10,743 nt of DNA from Nitrospira sp. (GTDB lineage Bacteria; Nitrospirota; Nitrospiria; Nitrospirales; Nitrospiraceae), in assembly GCA_015904075.1 (NCBI GenBank), contig JABMDH010000013.1, positions 30,227 through 40,969 of the forward strand, in the 5' to 3' direction. Positions 5,794-10,743 of this stretch are shown in pieces. The notes below the pieces were generated by a model. The model was not told the DNA's origin. It did not search any database and saw only the letters and a program-made list of their open reading frames with translations. A program made the translations under genes and the position numbers. Numbering within the stretch: the stretch's first letter is position 1; each line of letters starts with the position of its first letter.

Positions 5794-7443
5794 TTACCGC
5801 CCCATCAATCCCTTGAGAAGATCGCGCCCTTGCTGTTTTAAGTCCTGCGGTTTGGTTGTGCCCTTGAGTAATCCACCGATGGCTTCTTCCGCTTTCTTTT
5901 TGACCTGTTCTTGCACAGCTCCTGTCAGACCTTTCATATCCAACCCATAAGACGGTGCCTGGACGGTCCCCCCAATGGTGAGCGGAAGACTTAACCGGCC
6001 TTCCTTGAGCGCCAGCTTTGCAACCGGTGACGCACCGGCGATCTTTTGACTGAGCCCCTGCGACAGATTCAATGTCACACCCAAATTCAGCGTCTGATCG
6101 AATCCGATAGTGCCCCCGCCGGTGGCCTGAAAATCGTGGCTGTCCATCAAGAGGCGCTGCACATTGACGATCCCCTGTTTAATCACAAGATCCGTCTCGA
6201 TCGTCGAAAACGCCGTGGCCTTGGGATTGTCCAGGGTGACCCCGGCAACTTTCAGAATCGTCATCGCTTCCTGCAAAAGATTGACCCCTTCGATCTTTCC
6301 ATCTTTCACCGCCATGTGGCCGGTTCCTTCCAGAGCCTTGGTCAGATCCGGCATGGAGAACCCCCGGCCTTTCAGCGCCAGATCCGCACCGGCCGTTCCG
6401 CTGATAGAAACCGGCGTCTCTGCAACGGCATCCAGCACCGGACCAAGTTGCACCCCTTGAACTGCAACGCCGCCGTTGAACGGCGGCACATCGGACCCGG
6501 CAATCAATTTTCCCTGCCCTTTCACCTGGCCGTCGAATAGCTGAAACGACAGGGAATTCAATCTGGCCTCTTGTCCCTTCACCTCCGCCGCAAGCTGGAA
6601 ATTCTTGATCTCGACCGGTTTTTTCAACGGAAGAGCGACCGGAAGGTTCGCGGTATTGATCACCGGCGAGCCGATGTTGATCGTCGCGTCACGACCAACG
6701 GTTTTCCCCGTGATGGTAAAGTCTGTCTTTCCCACCGCAAGCTGAAAATCGATCGCATCGATATCCATCGTCTCTTTGAGCGGGCCGAAGGTCCCGTCGA
6801 GTTTGACCGGTATGTTGAACGGCTGAACGAGCGACCCAAAATGTACGTTCGGAGTGTGGCCGAGCCGAACGTCCCGCAGGAGTAGCTCCATGTCTTGCAA
6901 CACGTATTCGGTCGGTTTAGAGGCAGACAGATCACGGAAGGTCAGCGTCCCGCCGTCGATGGACACTCGATCCACGGCCAGCAGCGCCAGGATTTTGAGC
7001 GGACCCTCCGTCGAGGGAATCGGAGCGCGCGAGGGTGTTTCAGGCACCGGGACACGTTTACGCCCGATCGTCGATACGTTCAGAACCCCGGCTTTGTTTT
7101 TAATGACTGTAATGACGGGGGCGCGCAGGGTGATTTCTTCCACTTCAACCTTGCTGCTGAGCAGCGGCATCAGCTTCACACCCACATCCAATGAAGCAAG
7201 CGACGCGAAGGGACCAGACCCGAAGGCCGGATCATCCAGCACGGCAAACCCGGCCACCCGCGCGCCGATCCTGGGCCAAACGGTCAAGCGAATATCTTGC
7301 AATTGGATCTTGCGATTGAGAGCGTCTTCGATGAGCGGTTTGTACTGGTCTTGGTATTTATTGAGATCGATCAGGAAGGGAAGCGAGAACACGAGGCCCA
7401 CGATCAAGATGACCACGACGAGCAAGCCCATCACGATTTTCAT
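5794..7443 (-). CDS. AsmA family protein
   Basis: This 549-residue envelope protein has one N-terminal membrane anchor (residues about 4-24, VMGLLVVVILIVGLVFSLPF) and a long periplasmic beta-rich body. AsmA-like proteins are linked to outer-membrane biogenesis and inter-membrane phospholipid transport. The family's opening is visible just after the anchor (YKPLIEDALNRKIQLQDIRLTVWPRIGARVAGFAVLDDPAFGS, in the pattern of other AsmA proteins). A C-terminal AsmA_2-type region carries phrases such as GTGHMAVKDGKIEGVNLLQ and GTIGFDQTLNLGVTLNLS. The extreme C-terminus is an amphipathic, lysine-rich helix. The ATG at 7443 is preceded only by a weak purine stretch (GAAGCCGAG). The region upstream is the odd segment shared with the divergent gene, so its promoter is not evident. 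mscS follows in the same direction after 22 bp. Confidence 0.9.
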   Translation of the reverse strand: MKIVMGLLVVVILIVGLVFSLPFLIDLNKYQDQYKPLIEDALNRKIQLQDIRLTVWPRIGARVAGFAVLDDPAFGSGPFASLASLDVGVKLMPLLSSKVEVEEITLRAPVITVIKNKAGVLNVSTIGRKRVPVPETPSRAPIPSTEGPLKILALLAVDRVSIDGGTLTFRDLSASKPTEYVLQDMELLLRDVRLGHTPNVHFGSLVQPFNIPVKLDGTFGPLKETMDIDAIDFQLAVGKTDFTITGKTVGRDATINIGSPVINTANLPVALPLKKPVEIKNFQLAAEVKGQEARLNSLSFQLFDGQVKGQGKLIAGSDVPPFNGGVAVQGVQLGPVLDAVAETPVSISGTAGADLALKGRGFSMPDLTKALEGTGHMAVKDGKIEGVNLLQEAMTILKVAGVTLDNPKATAFSTIETDLVIKQGIVNVQRLLMDSHDFQATGGGTIGFDQTLNLGVTLNLSQGLSQKIAGASPVAKLALKEGRLSLPLTIGGTVQAPSYGLDMKGLTGAVQEQVKKKAEEAIGGLLKGTTKPQDLKQQGRDLLKGLMGR

Positions 7444-7449
7444 CTCGGC

Positions 7450-7515
7450 TTCGGTACATTGAGCCTCTGAGCGATGCGAGAACGCCGCTGGCGGACTTTT
7501 TCAGCATCCTGCTAA
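7450..7515. repeat. possible dispersed intergenic repeat between divergent genes
   Basis: The stretch runs from GTACATTGAGCCTCTGAGCG through GAGAACGCCGCTGGCGGACT to TTTTCAGCATCCTGCTAAC, with a small dyad CCGC-TG-GCGG (7485-7494). It resembles a short repeat that I associate with intergenic spaces of Nitrospira genomes. That is recollection and cannot be confirmed from one copy, since no second copy exists in this window. If it is right, it separates the AsmA gene from the divergent secreted-protein gene and has replaced or extended the latter's original 5' end. Confidence 0.35.
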
Positions 7516-7523
7516 CAGTCCTG

Positions 7524-8045
7524 GTGGTCTTATCGGTCCGGCCGGTCAGCTGGGCCGAAGAGCTGCCCCTGACGGAGAACGTCCCGATCTCCGAATTTCA
7601 AAATCGTGCCCAAGATGCCACTCCGTACGATTTCGATGCCCCACCGAAGGGGATGTTTCGTTTGATCACCGCAGCGGAAGACTTCGAAGAACAGCTGGGG
7701 TTTCAGCGAACACACGAAATCGTCCCGGTCAGGCCGACTGATCGGTTTGCCACGAACACCCCAGCCATCTTCATCGTGTTCTCACTCCATCAACACTATC
7801 AGGGCTTCAAAGTGTTCGGCCGCTGCCTGCCGGAGTCAGTATCTGGCGTTGCAACCGGCACGCTCATCAGCGAAGACGTCATGCATGTGGCGCTAGAAGA
7901 CGATAGCGGGTATCTCAAGCTGTCGCCCCCTCACGGAGGGTGGCCCCCCGGCCGATATAAAGTAGAAATCCACGTCGGTGAGGAAGTCAACGAGATGAGC
8001 CTGATGGGCACGATGCGGTTCACAGTTGCGGCATCGAAGCACTAG
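7524..8045 (+). CDS. putative secreted protein of unknown function (start uncertain)
   Basis: I do not recognise the family. From the GTG at 7524 the product has 173 residues, but only about 11 precede what looks like a signal peptidase site (SWA-EE), too few for a signal peptide. The frame stays open upstream to 7413 and adds FFSILLTVL before VVLSVRPVSWA, a complete hydrophobic core, but no ATG, GTG or TTG occurs there; only ATT 7458 or CTG codons could start. An ATG at 7474 in another frame reads MRERRWRT and would join this core if the T5 run at 7497-7501 held one more T. The mature part is hydrophilic, and its end (GGWPPGRYKVEIHVGEEVNEM...MRFTV) looks like the final strands of an immunoglobulin-like beta sandwich. 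It is probably periplasmic or surface exposed. It lies divergent from the AsmA gene, 80 bp away. Confidence 0.65.
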   Translation: MVLSVRPVSWAEELPLTENVPISEFQNRAQDATPYDFDAPPKGMFRLITAAEDFEEQLGFQRTHEIVPVRPTDRFATNTPAIFIVFSLHQHYQGFKVFGRCLPESVSGVATGTLISEDVMHVALEDDSGYLKLSPPHGGWPPGRYKVEIHVGEEVNEMSLMGTMRFTVAASKH

Positions 8046-8076
8046 GCCAAGTCGTGACTCCGCTCATGCGTCTTGT

Positions 8077-8105
8077 TTGACGCTCCCTCCCCTATCCGTT
8101 AGAAT
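8077..8105 (+). promoter_or_regulatory. sigma-70-type promoter for the glycosyltransferase genes
   Basis: TTGACG (8077-8082) and TAGAAT (8100-8105) are separated by the optimal 17 bp, each with one mismatch to TTGACA/TATAAT. Transcription would begin near 8112, 44 bases before the ATG at 8156. The -35 box overlaps a perfect dyad GCGTC-N6-GACGC (8068-8083), which could be an operator or a weak stem-loop after the preceding gene. Confidence 0.65.
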
Positions 8106-8155
8106 GCGCGCGTGAATACCCTTTGCACAGGCCGTTGCCGGAGCATTCGCACATT

Positions 8156-8896
8156 ATGACGCCGCCGTCCAGTTCCAGTCCCTGGGCCTCGGTCATCATT
8201 CCCATCAAGGACGAACGGGAGAACCTGTCGCCTCTTGTGGCCGGTCTCTTCAAGGTCATGGATTCGCACGAATCGTCGCGGTCACGCCCCTACGAAATTC
8301 TCTTTGTGGATGACGGCAGCAGCGACGGCAGCAGCCAGGAACTGGATCGTCTCGCGGCGCAGCATCCCCAGGTTAAGGTGTTTCACTTCGACCGGAATTA
8401 CGGCAAGACCTGCGCCCTCGATGCGGGATTTCGGCAGTCGTCCGGCGAGATCATCATCCAAATCGACGGCGACCTTCAACAGGACAGCGAAGATATTTTG
8501 AAACTGCTCCCCCTCACGTCCAGCTACGACCTCGTGTGTGGATGGAGACAGCAGCGGCAGGATGGCTTCGTAAAGATGATCTCCTCCCGAATTGCGAACC
8601 GCGTACGAAACCGGTTCACTCACGACGGCGTGCATGATACGGGATGCCCGCTCAAAGTATTCCGGCGCCCTGTGCTGGAACGCGTCACGCTGTACGAAGG
8701 CATGCACCGGTTCTTTCCCGCACTGGCGCTCATGCATGGATTCACCGTAACTGAAGTGTCCGTTCGGCATTACCCGCGTATTCACGGTCAGTCGAAATAC
8801 GGCATGGGCAACCGGCTGTTCAAATCCCTCTACGACTTGATCGCTGTGCGCTGGATGCAGCATCGGGTACTGCGGTATAAAATGCGTGGTCAGTGA
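8156..8896 (+). CDS. family 2 glycosyltransferase, dolichyl/polyprenyl-phosphate-sugar synthase-like
   Basis: This 246-residue cytoplasmic glycosyltransferase has a GT-A fold of the DPM1/ArnC type. Such enzymes usually move a sugar from a nucleotide donor to undecaprenyl phosphate at the inner face of the membrane. Motifs in order are SVIIPIKDERENL (12-24), FVDDGSSDGS (50-59), RNYGKTCALDAGF (80-92) and the metal-binding DGD (D104, D106) in IQIDGDLQQD. Then come DTGCPLKVFRR (161-171) and the late RIHGQSKYG segment (208-216). Unlike ArnC or GtrB there are no C-terminal membrane helices. ATG 8156 was chosen: GGAG lies at 8140-8143, and the in-frame TTG at 8123 would leave only about 11 bases of leader after the predicted transcription start. 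It heads a cassette with a LABN protein and an ArnT-like transferase, the expected donor-maker for the latter. The sugar is unknown. Confidence 0.9.
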   Translation: MTPPSSSSPWASVIIPIKDERENLSPLVAGLFKVMDSHESSRSRPYEILFVDDGSSDGSSQELDRLAAQHPQVKVFHFDRNYGKTCALDAGFRQSSGEIIIQIDGDLQQDSEDILKLLPLTSSYDLVCGWRQQRQDGFVKMISSRIANRVRNRFTHDGVHDTGCPLKVFRRPVLERVTLYEGMHRFFPALALMHGFTVTEVSVRHYPRIHGQSKYGMGNRLFKSLYDLIAVRWMQHRVLRYKMRGQ

Positions 8897-8960
8897 ACTG
8901 TGCCGCGTGAGCGGAAACACCATGACCACGTATAAAGATCTCGATGTTTAGGAAAAATCT

Positions 8961-9044
8961 ATGAATCTCGCCACGCACGTATACTCATTGACTTCGCAAT
9001 TTCCCATCACCTATCACTCATCACCGGTTACACCGTCTCTATGA
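8961..9044 (+). other. 27-codon ORF overlapping the next start codon, possible coupling leader
   Basis: The ATG at 8961 follows AGGA (8950-8953) at good distance. The frame runs MNLATHVYSLTSQFPITYHS... for 27 codons and stops at TGA 9042-9044, inside ATGA at the start of the LABN gene. That gene has no clear ribosome binding site of its own, so translation may be coupled through this ORF. The peptide has no recognisable features, and it includes a 7-bp repeat (CATCACC, TATCACT, CATCACC at 9005-9025). Chance is a real alternative. Confidence 0.3.
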
Positions 9045-9340
9045 GTCTCGAAACTATTTGGATCGCCATCGGCTTCCTTGGCCAAGGCCTCTTTTTCGGC
9101 CGCTGGGTGGTTCAGTGGATTGCCTCCGAAAAGAAGGCTGCAAGCGAGGTCCCCGTATCGTTTTGGTACATGAGCCTGATCGGCGGCCTCATCACGCTGG
9201 CCTATGCCATCTATCGTAAAGATCCGGTCTTCATCGCCGGACAAAGCGTCGGCTCGGTTGTGTACATTCGCAACCTGATGCTCATCCGCCGCACAGACCA
9301 CTCCAAGGGTCAGGCTGACCCGCCGGCCCAACAGACATGA
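9041..9340 (+). CDS. lipid A biosynthesis N-terminal (LABN) domain membrane protein
   Basis: This 99-residue inner-membrane protein consists of little more than the LABN domain, also found at the N-terminus of some LpxB proteins and as free-standing small proteins near glycosyltransferases. Three membrane helices are visible at about 5-26, 41-58 and 62-82. The family signature FFGRWVVQWIASEKKAASEVPVSFWYMSLIGG (19-49) is followed by YAIYRKDPVFIAGQSVGSVVYIRNLMLI. The ATG at 9041 has no obvious purine-rich site; the stop of a short upstream ORF overlaps it. A GT2 enzyme precedes it by 144 bp and an ArnT-like transferase follows 60 bp later. It may help handle or flip a lipid-linked sugar between the two enzymes; that is inference, as I know of no proven function for the stand-alone form. 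The family call is firm. Confidence 0.92.
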   Translation: MSLETIWIAIGFLGQGLFFGRWVVQWIASEKKAASEVPVSFWYMSLIGGLITLAYAIYRKDPVFIAGQSVGSVVYIRNLMLIRRTDHSKGQADPPAQQT

Positions 9341-9408
9341 TCGCTCGACCACGCATCTGTCTCCACATGCCTCACCCCGTCAGTCACCGAAGGCCTTCCC
9401 GTGCGTGA
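9337..9408 (+). other. 23-codon ORF bridging the LABN and ArnT-like genes
   Basis: The ATG at 9337 overlaps the LABN gene's stop as ATGA. The frame runs for 23 codons (MIARPRICLHMPHPVSHRRP...) and ends with TGA at 9406-9408, just inside the GTG start of the next gene. It could keep ribosomes moving between the two genes. The peptide is basic and unlike any family I know. No good ribosome binding site precedes it, so it may be accidental. Confidence 0.25.
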
Positions 9409-10743
9409 CGACCGCCAGCCTAACCAGTTGACGACGATCGCGATTCTCCTCGCCCTCTCAAGCCTGCTCTTTTTTCTGGGCCTTGGCGATATGGGACTCA
9501 CCGACCGCGATGAAGGGCGAAATGCCGAAGCCGGTCGTGAGATGTTCGCGTCCGGAGACCTCGTCACTCCCACATTCAATGGAGAACTGCGCGTCGCCAA
9601 ACCCGTCTTCGTGTACTGGCTGATGACCGCCTCGTATCATGTGTTCGGCGTGAACGAGTTCGCGGCACGCACTCCGTCCGCCCTGTTCGGCGTGGCACTG
9701 ATCCTCATGCACTATTTGTTTCTGACCCGGTTGCGAGGCCAGACCGCCGGCCTCATCGGCGCCCTCATGCTGCTGTTGAATATCGAGATGCTCGCGCTGG
9801 GGCGCATGGCCATCACCGACAGCGTCTTGATTTTCTTCACCACACTGTCACTCTATGGATTCTGGCTGGGCCTGCATGAGCCGGGTGCCGGACGGCATTG
9901 GATCTGGGGCTTCTACGTCGGCATGGCCCTCGCCACCCTGACGAAAGGGCCGGTCGGATTTCTGGTTCCGCTGCTGACCGCCGCACTTTATCTGACGGCG
10001 GCACGACGCTGGACGATCTTCTGGCAACGTGGCTTTCCCATCGCCGGGACTGTGGTCGTCATGCTGCTCGCCGGTCCATGGTATGCCGCCATGTTCCTCA
10101 TCCATGGCGATGCGTATAGCGAACAGGCAAAAGTCCACACTGTAGGGCGATTCCTCGCTCCGATGGAAGGCCACGGAGTCGGCTTCTGGTTTTATCTTCC
10201 CGTGCTGCTACTGGGGTTTTTCCCCTGGAGTCTGATGCTCCCCGCCGCGTTCGCTCAATCCTACAAGAGTTGGAAAGAGCAGCGTAATCTGGCACACGCC
10301 GCCGCAGCACCGGCAGACTCGCACGACGATTCCGGGTCAGGTAAGGAGTTAGAGTGGTTTGCGGGGCTGTGGTTGGTCGGCACCTTCATATTTTTCACCG
10401 TGTCATCGACAAGGCTGCCGCACTATATCGGGCCATTATTTCCAGCTGCGTCGGTTTTGGCAGCGTTATATTGGGCACGGGCGCTGAAGGACCCTTCGAC
10501 CCCGGGTATTCGCGGCTCAATCTATGCCGTAACAGGTGTCGGCTATCTCTTGGCCATAGGATTTGCCTCTCTGCCGTGGCTCTACGGAAAATTCGCAGGA
10601 AAACTCGTCAAGGAGTTTCCCACAGCCGCCCTATTCGATCTGGGCATCGGCCCCTATCTGGCTGCAGCGGTGCTCTTGATCGGAATGGGATTGGTCAGCT
10701 ATTTCGGACTCAATGAAGCAAGACGTGACACAGCCTTCGGCGT
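9401..10743 (+). CDS. ArnT/PMT-like glycosyltransferase, integral membrane (3' end outside window)
   Basis: The first 447 codons of a multi-pass membrane protein of the GT39/GT83 (PMT_2/ArnT-like) superfamily are visible; the frame is still open at the window edge. These enzymes use polyprenyl-phosphate sugars on the periplasmic side to decorate lipid A, glycans or proteins. After a first helix (about 11-29) comes the periplasmic loop GLTDRDEGRNAEAGREMFASG with the acidic pair D37-E38 seen in this superfamily. GELRVAKPVFVYWLM (K67-P68) and FAARTPSALFG follow. At least eight further hydrophobic segments are present, with ATLTKGPVGF in one loop and SSTRLPHYIGPLFPA later. The GTG at 9401 is chosen because GAAGG lies at 9389-9393 and no in-frame ATG exists upstream. 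It follows the LABN gene after 60 bp. The upstream GT2 gene would supply the lipid-linked donor (inference). The acceptor is unknown. Confidence 0.88.
   Translation, partial: MRDDRQPNQLTTIAILLALSSLLFFLGLGDMGLTDRDEGRNAEAGREMFASGDLVTPTFNGELRVAKPVFVYWLMTASYHVFGVNEFAARTPSALFGVALILMHYLFLTRLRGQTAGLIGALMLLLNIEMLALGRMAITDSVLIFFTTLSLYGFWLGLHEPGAGRHWIWGFYVGMALATLTKGPVGFLVPLLTAALYLTAARRWTIFWQRGFPIAGTVVVMLLAGPWYAAMFLIHGDAYSEQAKVHTVGRFLAPMEGHGVGFWFYLPVLLLGFFPWSLMLPAAFAQSYKSWKEQRNLAHAAAAPADSHDDSGSGKELEWFAGLWLVGTFIFFTVSSTRLPHYIGPLFPAASVLAALYWARALKDPSTPGIRGSIYAVTGVGYLLAIGFASLPWLYGKFAGKLVKEFPTAALFDLGIGPYLAAAVLLIGMGLVSYFGLNEARRDTAFG

Noticed and set aside
8282..8929. 215-codon - strand frame opposite the GT2 gene.
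   Set aside because: The + strand product has all GT2 motifs. The opposite frame has no family features and no start signal.
9005..9025. Three 7-bp units (CATCACC, TATCACT, CATCACC) as a regulatory repeat.
   Set aside because: Units are short and imperfect with only three copies, so chance or simple slippage is enough to explain them.

Overview
The window looks like an ordinary chromosomal stretch of a Gram-negative bacterium with fairly high GC. The Gram-negative signs are an AsmA protein, a DUF481 outer-membrane protein and a lipid A biosynthesis N-terminal (LABN) domain protein. The gene style and mix (an FhlA-type sigma-54 activator, DUF1348, MscL/MscS, a DPM-synthase-like GT2 next to LABN and an ArnT-like protein) remind me most of Nitrospira (Nitrospirota). 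That assignment is an impression from memory and no database was searched. There is no RNA gene, CRISPR array or insertion sequence that I can support.

Left block (1-2540, + strand). The 3' end of a sigma-54-dependent activator gene is followed by a 264-bp spacer. The spacer holds two tandem 16-bp imperfect palindromes and, about 110-130 bp downstream, a well-matched -24/-12 sigma-54 promoter. Behind this promoter lie three genes: a DsrE-family protein, a pyridoxamine-phosphate-oxidase-like flavoprotein and a DUF1348 (NTF2-like) protein. A large intercistronic hairpin separates the first two genes, and a strong stem-loop closes the unit. The simplest reading is that the activator switches on the adjacent redox/stress-type operon. 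This is the best candidate in the window for an undescribed regulated system.

Middle block (2579-7443, - strand). In transcription order this is an AsmA-family protein, an MscS-type channel, a 437-bp spacer, a DUF481 (YdiY-like) outer-membrane protein, MscL, and then the decayed C-terminal end of an OmpA-like peptidoglycan-binding domain. The DUF481 gene carries a perfect in-frame 99-bp tandem duplication. Two mechanosensitive channels, a salt-response-type outer-membrane family and an OmpA remnant suggest an envelope/osmotic-stress neighbourhood.

Right block (7444-10743, + strand). A putative secreted protein of unknown function has an unclear start; its 5' region may be a dispersed repeat or may carry a one-base frameshift. 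A good sigma-70 promoter follows, then three genes that fit a polyprenyl-phosphate-sugar glycosylation cassette. They are a cytoplasmic GT2 synthase, a small three-helix LABN membrane protein and an ArnT/PMT-like multi-pass transferase that runs off the window. The last two genes are each preceded by a short ORF overlapping their start codon, suggesting translational coupling.
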